Shown piece after piece: positions 10,025 through 17,993 of a DNA stretch of 64,000 nt. Position numbers and translations under genes: made by a program. The stretch is from JAUWGC01 sp963753055. GTDB lineage: Bacteria > Bacteroidota > Bacteroidia > Bacteroidales > B18-G4. The DNA lies in contig CAVWAP010000004.1 of the NCBI GenBank assembly GCA_963753055.1, positions 310,001 through 374,000 of the forward strand, written 5' to 3'. The notes under the pieces are model-generated. The model did no database searches. It was not told where the DNA came from and worked only from the letters and a program-made list of their open reading frames with translations. The number at the start of each line of letters is the position of its first letter. Position 1 is the first letter of the stretch.

Positions 10025-10768
10025 TTATTTGGATTTAACAATCATTACGCTATTGTCCTTATCAGGTACGGGTATCAATTCTTCCGGGATACCTTTTAAA
10101 AATTCATCTACTGCTTTCATCGCCCCTTTCCATTTTTCGTTGTAATCGTGGACAACAATCATGCCTCCGGGAGATAGTCTCGGGTAAAAATATTCGAGGC
10201 CAGCCTTAATCGGGTTGTACAGGTCGGCATCAATATGGACAAATGCAAACTTTTCATCCTGAAGGCCTTTGGTGCTTTCTGGAAAGTAGCCAGGATGAAA
10301 AACAACATTTTCATTGCCTGCGATGGTCCGTTTCACCTTATCAAGGGTTGTATCAGCAAAATTTCTTGGTGTGTACGCTGCGGCATCACCCTCCTCCTGA
10401 TCGAGATCAGATGATTTAAATCCCTGGAAGGTGTCAAACAAATGCAGTTTCCTGGAAGGATCGCATTGATGGATGATCCGTGCCGTTTCCCCTTTGTATA
10501 CTCCCAGTTCAGCAAATGCTCCCGGTACACCTGATTTGTTAATACGTTCTATCTGAAGCCAGGTATTAAAGAACCTGGTCTTATCAGGAGAAGTCCTCGA
10601 GAGTTTTACTAAAACAGAAGGCACTCCTTTCTTTTTGACCAGCAGCTGCCAGCTGACGGGCTGGTAGCCTCGTTCGATAAACATTATCCAGATAAAACGT
10701 ATAATATATACGATGACTACAAGGATCAGCAATATCTCTATGATCTGCAAAAATGATAGGTTGGGCAT
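10025..10768 (-). CDS. TylF/MycF-type O-methyltransferase with N-terminal membrane anchor
   Basis: This is a class I SAM-dependent methyltransferase of the TylF (macrocin O-methyltransferase) family, 247 residues. An N-terminal hydrophobic segment (residues 8-29, IIEILLILVVIVYIIRFIWI) suggests a membrane anchor. The SAM-binding motif is FAELGVYKGETA, followed by LHLFDTFQGF. The metal and catalytic region FVHIDADLYNP and GGMIVVHDY is characteristic of the family. In other bacteria such enzymes methylate sugar hydroxyls; the substrate here is unknown. It lies 59 bases upstream of tamL on the same strand. Confidence 0.85.
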   Translation of the reverse strand: MPNLSFLQIIEILLILVVIVYIIRFIWIMFIERGYQPVSWQLLVKKKGVPSVLVKLSRTSPDKTRFFNTWLQIERINKSGVPGAFAELGVYKGETARIIHQCDPSRKLHLFDTFQGFKSSDLDQEEGDAAAYTPRNFADTTLDKVKRTIAGNENVVFHPGYFPESTKGLQDEKFAFVHIDADLYNPIKAGLEYFYPRLSPGGMIVVHDYNEKWKGAMKAVDEFLKGIPEELIPVPDKDNSVMIVKSK

Positions 10769-10819
10769 CTTTTGTATTCTTATTCCAGATAAAAATACAA
10801 AAGATCAGGATGGCAGGTA

Positions 10820-10856
10820 ATAAAAAATCCCCGAAGGAATGATTCCAACGGGGATT
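10820..10856 (-). terminator. Intrinsic terminator
   Basis: Read on the minus strand, AATCCCCG and CGGGGATT form an 8-bp stem, continued by a GGAA/TTCC inner stem around a 3-base loop, and followed at once by a run of six T. It lies about 240 bases after the stop of the type B cargo gene and about 50 bases before the methyltransferase start. It therefore ends either a long 3' UTR or a separate short transcript. Confidence 0.75.
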
Positions 10857-10914
10857 AATTAATTTTGGTTAATTATGGTATCTTTTTCTGGGGGTTGTTC
10901 TTTCGTACTAGATA
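10820..10914 (-). ncRNA. Candidate small RNA of about 95 nt
   Basis: A promoter-like pair at 10,920-10,951 points leftwards into about 95 bases that end in a strong intrinsic terminator. The interval has no ATG on the minus strand, so a leader peptide is unlikely. It is either an independent small RNA or a terminated leader of the methyltransferase gene. No known RNA family was recognised. Confidence 0.4.
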
Positions 10915-10919
10915 TTGAT

Positions 10920-10951
10920 GCAAAGTAAGCACAAATTCAGGTGCTGGTCAA
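10920..10951 (-). promoter_or_regulatory. Promoter for candidate small RNA or leader
   Basis: On the minus strand TTGACC is followed after 17 bases by TTACTTTGC, one mismatch from the TAnnTTTGC -7 consensus. The expected start is near 10,914. With the hairpin it explains most of the 328-base gap at 10,769-11,096. Confidence 0.5.
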
Positions 10952-11047
10952 TGGGTATTAATACGACATTTATTTTCTCATTAAAATCGTAAAGGTACGG
11001 AAATTACGTATTTAGAAACCTAAATATGAGGTGTAAATACCCTGAAG

Positions 11048-11082
11048 ATTTACAGTTTACAATTTACGAATTACGATTTACG
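11048..11082. repeat. Degenerate 7-bp tandem repeat
   Basis: Five units of the type ATTTACA / ATTTACG follow each other with an exact 7-bp period, 14 bases beyond the stop of the type B cargo gene. It belongs to the set of heptamer arrays described in the findings. Confidence 0.75.
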
Positions 11083-11096
11083 AGGTGGGTTTTTAA

Positions 11097-12692
11097 TTAG
11101 CGGATGAGGGTAATGGATCCTTTCTGGACTTTTGCCTGGGGGCTTCCTCTATAATTGAAGGATGCTTTATAGACATAAACACCAACAGGTGATGGTTTAC
11201 CATTAAAGTTACCGTCCCACTGATCGAAAAACCGATCTGATTCAAACACAGTTTTGCCCCAGCGATCATAGATGTTCATTAAGAAATTCTCAACAGGGCA
11301 CTTTGGTATCACCTTGATTTGGTCATTCAGCCCATCTCCATTTGGGGAGAAGGCATTTGGAACAAATACTTCGCAATTGCAATATTCATCATCGAAGCTC
11401 AGGTACAACGAGTCCCGTTTTGTGCAGCCGTTTACAGTTACCTCTACCCAGTATTTGCCCTGATCTGCAGCGGGAATATAAGAACTTGTAGAATTATTAT
11501 TCCAGAGATACGATGCATCAGGCTGGTAAGCATCAAGTATGATAACATCCCCCGGACAGAGCAGGGTATCATTTCCAAGGTTTATATTGGGAAGGGGTTG
11601 ATATTGCACAATAAGACTGTCTTTAACGGTACAATCATCAACTGTAATTTCAACCCAATATATTCCCGGTTTTCTAACAGTGAATTTGGAAACTGTTGTG
11701 CTGTCCTGCCATAAATATGTTGCTCCGAACGTGGCAATATCCAGTTGTAACTTCTCACCCTGGCACAGGGTAAGGTCAGGGCCAAGATCGAGAAGAATGG
11801 GATCACTGACCTTTACTGTCAGGTAAGCTGTATCATTAACTCCGTAAACAATATAGGTCGTGGTGGAAAGAGGTGTTACCAGGAGGATAGAATCAGTGGA
11901 GATAATAGTTTCAGGATCAAGACTTGTGACCCACCTGTATTCTGAGTCACCCACGGCATAAAGTAAAGTGGATTCACCGTAGCACAGATTTTTATCACCT
12001 ATGAGTTGCAGGTTGTATGTGGTTGGTTTTACTTTAATATTGTCAATGAAATAGTAAGCACCATTTGATCCATTGGGGCTAAGTTCTGTATTGTTATCAT
12101 CATGGAAATTTCCGATGGTTATATAATATACGTCTTCAGTGGGGGTAAAATTGAATGTATATTCCTGCCATTCATTATAATGTGAAACAATACCCGGGAT
12201 CTCATAATGGGGTGTAAGCTCTATTGGTTCTGCTATGTCCTGGTAGAGAGGGTATTCAGAGAAGTAAAATCCAATATTATCTGACTTGAGAGTATATCCT
12301 CCCCCGGCACCATTGCTCAGGAAGAAGGATACCTGGTAATGCTTGCCGGCTTCCAGTGGGAAGCTAAACTGTGTTGAAATATATTCCCGGAAATTAATAT
12401 AATCAGATTTAAAGGTTGAGAAGCCCATCTGGCCGCTTCCTTTATAAGGGGCGATCTGGCCAAAATAATCGCCCATTTCAAGGGCTGAGGTATGATAATA
12501 ATCCGGGGATCCGAAAGGCGGTCCGCCATAGTTCAGATTGACATTGGTCCAGCCAACTGCTCTATTGGCCTGTCCATAGTTAATAGGAAGGATGGAGTAT
12601 TGTTCAAAGCCTCCATTGGATATAAGATTCTGAGCACCTGCAGCGCAGGTCAAACCTATTAATATGACCAATATGTAGCAACGTACCCGCAT
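11097..12692 (-). CDS. T9SS type B sorting domain (gliding-motility-associated CTD) surface protein
   Basis: The 531-residue secreted protein has a signal peptide (residues 1-20, ending AGAQ) and a beta-sandwich region (about 25-225, ISNGGFEQ to YYFIDNIKVKP) that resembles a carbohydrate-binding or MAM-like fold. Three Ig/PKD-like repeats follow, each with a G-x-L-T-L/I-C pattern and an SLYLWQ/SYLWN strand (about 235-435). The C-terminal type B T9SS domain starts at VFVPNAFSPNGDGLNDQ and continues with MNIYDRWGKTVFES to the end. PorU/PorV-type machinery would export it. The ligand is unknown. Confidence 0.88.
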   Translation of the reverse strand: MRVRCYILVILIGLTCAAGAQNLISNGGFEQYSILPINYGQANRAVGWTNVNLNYGGPPFGSPDYYHTSALEMGDYFGQIAPYKGSGQMGFSTFKSDYINFREYISTQFSFPLEAGKHYQVSFFLSNGAGGGYTLKSDNIGFYFSEYPLYQDIAEPIELTPHYEIPGIVSHYNEWQEYTFNFTPTEDVYYITIGNFHDDNNTELSPNGSNGAYYFIDNIKVKPTTYNLQLIGDKNLCYGESTLLYAVGDSEYRWVTSLDPETIISTDSILLVTPLSTTTYIVYGVNDTAYLTVKVSDPILLDLGPDLTLCQGEKLQLDIATFGATYLWQDSTTVSKFTVRKPGIYWVEITVDDCTVKDSLIVQYQPLPNINLGNDTLLCPGDVIILDAYQPDASYLWNNNSTSSYIPAADQGKYWVEVTVNGCTKRDSLYLSFDDEYCNCEVFVPNAFSPNGDGLNDQIKVIPKCPVENFLMNIYDRWGKTVFESDRFFDQWDGNFNGKPSPVGVYVYKASFNYRGSPQAKVQKGSITLIR

Positions 12693-12790
12693 TGCCAGTT
12701 TTAATTGTGGTCATTTCATAAAAATGTACTATTGTGCAGTGATAAAAATAAGAAATATTGATTAAGATGGCAAGAAATTAACAATTGGAT

Positions 12791-12832
12791 ATTTGTTATT
12801 TACTATTTGCTATTTGTTGTTTGCTAATTATT
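12791..12832. repeat. Degenerate 7-bp tandem repeat overlapping a stop codon
   Basis: Six units of the type ATTTGTT / ATTTGCT / GTTTGCT run with an exact 7-bp period. The last unit covers the stop codon of the LamG-domain gene, whose end is at 12,828. The sequence differs from that of the other heptamer arrays while the period is the same. Confidence 0.75.
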
Positions 12833-13868
12833 GCCTGGCAACAACCAATTTCCGTACTGCAATATCTTGCCCCGCCTGGAGTCGGATAAAATATACACCA
12901 GCAGGCAGATCACTCACATCAACCTCAATCTCATGTTCACCTGGCAACTGGTCTCCCTCCATAATTCTCCGAATCATCCTTCCATCAATCCTATATAAAT
13001 CACATATCAGATATCTGATATCATGAATCAGATATCGCAGACGCACCGCGTCTGCGCAGGGATTGGGAGAAATTTGATAAAGCGAAATTTTCGAATCAGC
13101 ATTTATTGAATTCTCATCCACATTAACATTTGTTCCTTCTTCATACAAGGCAGTAATCTCATCAGGCGTCAGGATTCGGTCATAGATCCGCACGTCATCA
13201 AGAATACCGTTAAAATAAATATTTGGGGGCAGGGTATTTCTCCCTATATTGGCTGTCCAGTCACTATGAACCATATTACCCCCCGAACCTGAATAAGTAC
13301 CACCCACATCGAACGCATTGAAATAAATGGCCATATCAGTTGGTCCATTGACATTAATAGCAATATGAACCCATTGATTCAAGTATATCGTGGAGGTAGA
13401 ACTTTTGGTCCGTCTGTGGGCAATGTCCGGTTCACCGCCGTCGCAATAAGAAACGGAAACTGTTGGCTGCTCGGTATCATCCACTGTTGTCAGCCAGAAT
13501 CCATAATAATAATTCGTACCAGTCCCTGGGTAATTGTCAGATTTGAAGATGTTCTGGAAGGGTGGTCCAACTTGCTCTTTATGAATCCAAACGGAAATTG
13601 CAAAGGGCAGAAATACATCATTGAATACATCACCAAACTCAATATTATCGGAAAAACCGTTAAAGCTGTATGCTGCATCGGGATTTCCAAAGCGATCTTC
13701 GACAGGGATTGCGCCGGTGACAATACCATTGTTGCCATTGCCACTTTCATCGTTGGCATTTCCATTAAACGGATAATAGGCAACCAGCAATGAATCCAGG
13801 TTTATCTGTGAAAATAGGGACAAACCTAAAAATAACTGAATAGAAAATAGGATTATACATTTTTTCAT
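12828..13868 (-). CDS. LamG (concanavalin A-like) domain protein with T9SS type A sorting domain
   Basis: The protein has 346 residues. The start at 13,868 is preferred over an upstream in-frame ATG (13,928) because it opens directly with a signal peptide, MKKCIILFSIQLFLGLSLFS. The mature part begins LLVAYYPFNGNANDESGNGN, the hallmark of LamG/laminin G-3 domains (about residues 28-235, ending DDVRIYDRILTPDEI). A type A CTD begins at ISPNPCADAV and ends VRKLVVARQ. Part of the CTD (LRYLIHDIRYLI) is encoded by a 7-bp tandem repeat. It is probably a surface-exposed carbohydrate-binding protein. Confidence 0.88.
   Translation of the reverse strand: MKKCIILFSIQLFLGLSLFSQINLDSLLVAYYPFNGNANDESGNGNNGIVTGAIPVEDRFGNPDAAYSFNGFSDNIEFGDVFNDVFLPFAISVWIHKEQVGPPFQNIFKSDNYPGTGTNYYYGFWLTTVDDTEQPTVSVSYCDGGEPDIAHRRTKSSTSTIYLNQWVHIAINVNGPTDMAIYFNAFDVGGTYSGSGGNMVHSDWTANIGRNTLPPNIYFNGILDDVRIYDRILTPDEITALYEEGTNVNVDENSINADSKISLYQISPNPCADAVRLRYLIHDIRYLICDLYRIDGRMIRRIMEGDQLPGEHEIEVDVSDLPAGVYFIRLQAGQDIAVRKLVVARQ
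12997..13055. repeat. In-frame 7-bp tandem repeat plus palindrome inside the LamG gene
   Basis: Six units of the type ATATCAG / ATATCTG / GAATCAG (12,997-13,038) lie inside the coding sequence with an exact 7-bp period. They run into a perfect inverted repeat GCAGACGC-acc-GCGTCTGC (13,037-13,055). The 42-bp array keeps the reading frame and falls in the sorting domain. Confidence 0.7.
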
Positions 13869-13952
13869 AGCTCTACTTGTTTTAAGGATTAATAATGTAG
13901 TAAGTAGAGTATCTGGCAGGAGAGACATATTACAGGAACGACAATTAATCCT

Positions 13953-13984
13953 GTAAAGATAATGAAATTCAGCAGTTTAGTCAA
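13953..13984 (-). promoter_or_regulatory. Promoter of the LamG-domain gene
   Basis: On the minus strand TTGAC is followed after 18 bases by TATCTTTAC, one mismatch from TAnnTTTGC. The predicted start near 13,947 leaves a leader of about 80 bases. The leader holds an 8-bp inverted repeat (CTCTACTT at 13,871-13,878 against AAGTAGAG at 13,902-13,909) directly before the ATG. Confidence 0.4.
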
Positions 13985-13996
13985 GTAAATGAAACC

Positions 13997-14028
13997 GACT
14001 CTTCACAAGCTTTGCGTAGTGAAGAGTC
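13997..14028. repeat. 10-bp perfect inverted repeat
   Basis: GACTCTTCAC and GTGAAGAGTC form a perfect 10-bp stem around a 12-base loop, downstream of the LuxR-type gene. There is no T-run on either side. The right arm overlaps the first copy of the 46-bp tandem repeat, whose units begin with the same GAGTC. Confidence 0.65.
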
Positions 14029-14253
14029 ATGGTTGAATTTATCCCGAGGAGCGAAGCGACGAGGGATCAGAGTCATGGTTGAATTTATCCCGAGGAGCGA
14101 AGCGACGAGGGATCAGAGTCATGGTTGAATTTATCCCGAGGAGCGAAGCGACGAGGGATCAGAGTCATGGTTGAATTTATCCCGAGGAGCGAAGCGACGA
14201 GGGAGCAGAGTCATGGTTGAATTTATCCCGAGGAGCGAAGCGACGAGGGAGCT
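14024..14253. repeat. Five-copy 46-bp tandem repeat
   Basis: Five head-to-tail copies of a 46-bp unit start at 14,024, 14,070, 14,116, 14,162 and 14,208. Copies differ only near the end of the unit (GGGATCA in the first three, GGGAGCA in the fourth, a T in place of the final A in the last). Each carries the partly palindromic core AGGAGCGAAGCGACGAGG, a type of hairpin-prone sequence dispersed in many bacterial genomes. The last copy runs into the stop codon of the LuxR-type gene. There are no spacers, so it is not a CRISPR array. Confidence 0.93.
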
Positions 14254-15214
14254 AAACATTGTATTCCCTCAACAGGTTCATAACCTGTCCCCGTTTCTTT
14301 AAGCCGAGCTTGGAATAAATCCGGTGGTTGTGGTCTTTAACTGTCTGAAGGGAAATAAAGAGGCTGTCGGCAATCTCCTGGTTCGATTTACCCATTGAGA
14401 TCAGGGCAACAATTTCCTGTTCACGCCGGGTTAAGCCCACTGATTCAAAATGCCTGTTTAATGCTTGCGCCCCGGAGCCTTCCATGACCGGGTGGTAATG
14501 TTTTGAGAAATAAATGTGAATGTATAGAAGGATCGGAATATTGCCTGAGAAGAATACAAGCATGTAGAAACCAGCAATATACACATCTAATTCGATGCTG
14601 GCAAGAAGAGCTATCTGGGCAATAAACAGGATCATGAACATCCATCCCAGGCGCAGGGCATTAATCTTCTCTTCAGGTAATTTCATCTTCCTGCCGTACC
14701 TGATTAAAATTACAATTCCAATTGTCCGGCAGATTATATCCACAATCATCCAATAATAAATGATACCGTCTGATATCAATTGCAGATAAACAGGATCGAA
14801 CAAGGATGTGTATACAAGGGAAGCACCGTAAATCAGGAATATAAGTGACTGAACCACAAAAAAGGGTATAACAGTTTTCTCTCGCATTGTTTTATTGACA
14901 ACTTCAAAGCACATCCTAATAAACTGGTACCATGCCAGTATCATAAAGGGTAGTCCCAGGAATATGAAAAAGTGGCTTGCAAGGGTGGTGACCCTGAAAT
15001 TGACCTCATGATTTTCGAGCAACATTTGAACTGCTATTGAGCCTATCAATCCGTTCAGACCAAAGACAAACAGGAAAAAAAGGTAGAGTTGAAAGGTATC
15101 CAGATACTTTACATTGAACAGCTTCTTAGCTTTCCAGACCAGCACCAGTGATACGGTTCCGGCGAGCAGGCACAGAACGATCAAAATGATCAGTAAAATA
15201 GCTAAAAGGTCCAT
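14252..15214 (-). CDS. Membrane-anchored LuxR-family transcriptional regulator
   Basis: The 320-residue protein has about seven hydrophobic segments in residues 1-235 (starting LLAILLIILIVLCLLAGTVSLVL) and a C-terminal LuxR/NarL helix-turn-helix at about 255-320 (LTRREQEIVALISMGKSNQEIADSL, then QTVKDHNHRIYSKLGLKKRG). The layout suggests a regulator that senses a signal in or at the membrane and binds DNA in the cytoplasm. It is divergent from the membrane protein gene at 15,371, with an 18-bp palindrome between them that could be its operator. The ligand is unknown. Confidence 0.85.
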   Translation of the reverse strand: MDLLAILLIILIVLCLLAGTVSLVLVWKAKKLFNVKYLDTFQLYLFFLFVFGLNGLIGSIAVQMLLENHEVNFRVTTLASHFFIFLGLPFMILAWYQFIRMCFEVVNKTMREKTVIPFFVVQSLIFLIYGASLVYTSLFDPVYLQLISDGIIYYWMIVDIICRTIGIVILIRYGRKMKLPEEKINALRLGWMFMILFIAQIALLASIELDVYIAGFYMLVFFSGNIPILLYIHIYFSKHYHPVMEGSGAQALNRHFESVGLTRREQEIVALISMGKSNQEIADSLFISLQTVKDHNHRIYSKLGLKKRGQVMNLLREYNV

Positions 15215-15270
15215 CAGGTTATTGATTAAGAGCCGCAGTTACAAATATCTATAATTTTCATCCTTATCGC

Positions 15271-15288
15271 ACACTACTATGGTAGTGT
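15271..15288. promoter_or_regulatory. Palindromic operator candidate
   Basis: ACACTAC-TATG-GTAGTGT is a perfect 7+7 inverted repeat in the divergent gap between the LuxR-type gene (start 15,214) and the membrane protein gene (start 15,371). LuxR-type regulators bind such dyads as dimers, so autoregulation or control of the neighbour is plausible but inferred. Confidence 0.45.
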
Positions 15289-15336
15289 TTTATAAAATCC
15301 CAACCAAAGTTTGATGTTTAGCCGTGATCCAGGTTA

Positions 15337-15345
15337 TATTTTTGC
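15337..15345 (+). promoter_or_regulatory. -7 box upstream of the 15,371 gene
   Basis: TATTTTTGC matches TAnnTTTGC. A TTTG at 15,310-15,313 could be the -33 element, although the 23-base spacing is slightly long. The start codon follows 25 bases downstream. Confidence 0.4.
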
Positions 15346-15370
15346 TTCTATAACATTAAAATTTATCAAC

Positions 15371-16057
15371 ATGGAAAATCAAGAACAATTAAATAAAATC
15401 ACAGCGCCAACACCCGATATTGGAGATGCTTTTGGTCATGGATGGGATATCCTAAAAAAGTACTTCATCGAATTGCTTTTAGTGTCTATAATTTCCGCGA
15501 TTATTCTCACACCACTTTGGGTTATCAATGTACATACTGGACATTTCACTCCAGCGATGGTCTTGCTTGTCATCTTTGCAATTGGATATACCATTTTCCT
15601 GAGAATGCCGATTGAATATGGGGTTAAGTGGGTCTTTCTTAGAGCAGTCAGACACGAACGGGTTGAGATCAAAGATATGTTCAAGGGATTTGAGTACTTC
15701 CTGAATGTGATTGCCGCAAATATACTGGTTGGCTTCATTGTAGGCCTCGGTTTCATCTTTTTGATTATCCCGGGAATAATTTTTGCATGCAAGCTTGCCT
15801 TTGTCCCTTATCTCGTGATGGACAAAAAGCTGGATCCTATCGCTGCCTTTAAGATCTCATGGCATATGACAAGGGGCCATGCATTAACCATCTTCCTGAT
15901 GGGGGTCATTTCATTTTTTCTGATCATTCTTGGAATTATCTTGCTTGTGGTAGGTATAATCCCAGCCATCATATGGGTAGAAAGCGCTTTTGCTTCTCTC
16001 TATTATGCTGTGGATGAAAGATATGAGATCCCTGAGCATTTGAAGCCGGTTGAATAA
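15371..16057 (+). CDS. Multi-pass membrane protein of unknown function
   Basis: The protein has 228 residues. The start at 15,371 (MENQEQLNKIT) is chosen because the extension back to 15,311 covers the promoter box. There are about five to six hydrophobic segments: LLLVSIISAIILTPLWVI (about 36-53), MVLLVIFAIGYTIFL, VIAANILVGFIVGLGFIFLI, and two near the C-terminus. It resembles general DUF975/YciC-type membrane proteins in layout (GHGWDILKKYFIELLLVSII at the start, then AFKISWHMTRGHALTIFLM), but I cannot name the family with certainty. It is divergent from the LuxR-type regulator, which may control it. Confidence 0.7.
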   Translation: MENQEQLNKITAPTPDIGDAFGHGWDILKKYFIELLLVSIISAIILTPLWVINVHTGHFTPAMVLLVIFAIGYTIFLRMPIEYGVKWVFLRAVRHERVEIKDMFKGFEYFLNVIAANILVGFIVGLGFIFLIIPGIIFACKLAFVPYLVMDKKLDPIAAFKISWHMTRGHALTIFLMGVISFFLIILGIILLVVGIIPAIIWVESAFASLYYAVDERYEIPEHLKPVE

Positions 16058-16171
16058 GTGATTGAGAGAAGAGTGAGCACGCGTTGCGTACCGTTATCAT
16101 ATTTGCAAAATCACCATATAAGTTATAGCTTTACGATGTCCAAATTTTGGTGAAGACTACAACCCCAAACC

Positions 16172-17627
16172 ATGAAAAAGAGAATTTTATTAAGCCTGGT
16201 CTTTGCTAACGGGCATTTTTTTACACATCAATGCCCAGCACATTGGTAATCTGACAGCCGAGAAAGCAGCACAGAACTGGATAAGTCATTACGATGGCTT
16301 CATGATTAATAATTCCGGGGTGCTGACTGAGAGTCAAGGTGATATTCTTGGGTATCAATACGACCTGTCACCCATAGGGTACCTGGTGCTTAGCGCCAAT
16401 CAGAGCCTTCCCCCGGTGATCGCCTATTCACTGAGTTCGGTTTTCTCAGTGGAGGATGAAAGATATAATCCCTTGCACGACATGCTTGTCCGGGATATAG
16501 GGAGTCGCATGGAATATCTTGACCTTATCCCTGCAGATACCAGGGACCTGAACCGCTCACATTGGACTGCCATTCTTGAGCAAGGACCGGATGAAAGGAT
16601 ATTTCATCAGTGGCCTCCGGCAGGGAGTACCAGCACCGGAGGGATGGCTGGAGACCAACTGGAAGCAATCCCATCCATACAATAAGTTCTGCCCGATGGA
16701 TAATGTCAACAACGCACGCAGTGTTGCTGGATGCCCGGCCGTGGCGCTTTCCATGATCATCCATTACCAGAAAAACCTGAACGGGACCCAATTCAGTGAC
16801 GATGATGATTATTACCATTCTTATGCCGGCAGGCAATACTGGATCGATGATAATGCCCACACCTGGGATTTCCCTGCTTTCCCTGTCCTGAATGAATATT
16901 TCGATTCCATGGCGATGAAATTCTCCTCTTACACTAGCCATTAACGAGGATGAAATAGCGGCACTTGTCTTCGGATGCGGTGTGGCAGCAACACAGGTAT
17001 ATACCTCAGACGGTGTCGGGCACCTTCGGGGTTGACCAGGCCTATGATGCTTACATGCGTTTCGGGTACCAGGACGCCATGCTCGTATACGACAGCGACA
17101 CCTCTTTCTACACGCAGATGAAAAACAACATCAAAGACAGCAGGCCGGTCCACCTTGCAGTATTATCGAATACCGGCCAGGGAGGCCATAATGTGGTTGC
17201 CGACGGCTATAATACCGATGATTATTACCATCTGAACTTTGGCTGGGGAGGCAGCTATAACGGTTGGTACCTCCTCCCGGATGAGATCCCCTATAACCTC
17301 ACCATCATCGAAGGTGCCGTGCTGGACATCGGGGTCGCACATGTAGCGATAAATGTACCGGTTGATTATAATGCTCTCAGCACAAGTATCTTTCCAAATC
17401 CATCTAAAGGACAGGTTAATATTGAGTTTACATGCACAGAAGACTCTAAGAACCAGGTGGAAGTATGGGATGCAAGAGGTTTGTTGATCAAAGGGATATA
17501 CTCAGGAGTGTTGGATCCCGGGACCCATAAGTTCAAATGGCAAGCCAATGTCCCATCCGGGATATATTACATCTCTGTTCAGTGTAATGAAAAAAGAAAT
17601 GTTCAAAGGGTAATAATTAGTAAATAA
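16172..17627 (+). pseudogene. C10-family (streptopain-like) cysteine protease, frameshifted
   Basis: The protein is readable only by changing frame. ATG at 16,172 gives the start of a signal peptide, which resumes in another frame at 16,203 (LTGIFLHINAQHIG). Further shifts fall near 16,620, near 16,935 and near 17,025. Across the fragments the family features are intact: the propeptide (NLTAEKAAQNW), the catalytic Cys in VAGCPAVALSMI, the block AALVFGCGVAATQVY, the catalytic His in GGHNVVADGY, FGWGGSYNGWYLL, and a type A T9SS CTD (FPNPSKGQVN to VQRVIISK). At least four frameshifts make this a decaying gene, or else the assembly has local indels. Confidence 0.85.
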
Positions 17628-17699
17628 ATTATGGATTACCTGCGGTGATCCATTGGGGGAGACCATCATACAAAAAAACCTGCTCGCTGCGCTCGTCAG

Positions 17700-17756
17700 T
17701 CCTTTTTTATAAAACAAGATTTACAAGCAAGCTTGCACCTTGTTTTATAAAAAAAG
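17700..17756. repeat. Long inverted repeat (about 17-bp stem)
   Basis: CTTTTTTATAAAACAAG at 17,702-17,718 pairs with CTTGTTTTATAAAAAAAG at 17,739-17,756. The loop contains the palindrome GCAAGCTTGC. It lies between the protease remnant and the tRNA fragment, and its right arm runs into the adjoining terminator. Confidence 0.75.
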
Positions 17757-17782
17757 CCCAACACTTCGTGTCAGGCTTTTTT
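17750..17782 (-). terminator. Original terminator of tRNA-Val, left behind by the island
   Basis: AAAAAAGCC-CA-ACAC-TTC-GTGT-CA-GGCTTTTTT is a strong symmetric terminator. On the minus strand it follows the displaced tRNA-Val 3' fragment by about 6 bases, which is where the terminator of the uninterrupted tRNA gene would lie. Confidence 0.75.
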
Positions 17783-17787
17783 GTTAT

Positions 17788-17832
17788 GTGGGAGTTACTG
17801 GATTCGAACCAGTGACCCCCTGCTTGTAAGGC
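17788..17832 (-). repeat. Left attachment site: displaced 3' half of tRNA-Val
   Basis: Forty-five bases are identical to 37,122-37,166. They run from the anticodon loop through the T-arm to the acceptor 3' strand. Beyond the anticodon the sequence diverges, so no functional tRNA can form here. Unlike the right copy it has no encoded CCA. Confidence 0.9.
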
Positions 17833-17993
17833 GTTATCTTTATTTCTTTCGCCTGCACCTACATTCTCTAACATGCTCTATGATAGCCTATTAATGGTTA
17901 TTACAGAAAGCAGTTAAACGCGTCAAAAAGAATCAAAATGAAAAATATCTTTAAACCTATTTTAAACCAGGGCAAAATTGTATTACATTTACG

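Noticed and set aside
14024..14253. CRISPR-like regular repeats
   Set aside because: The copies are strictly head-to-tail without spacers, and no cas genes are nearby; it is a simple tandem repeat.
17788..17832. A second tRNA-Val gene
   Set aside because: Only the 3' half is present; sequence beyond the anticodon cannot form the D-arm or the 5' acceptor strand. It is the attachment-site remnant.
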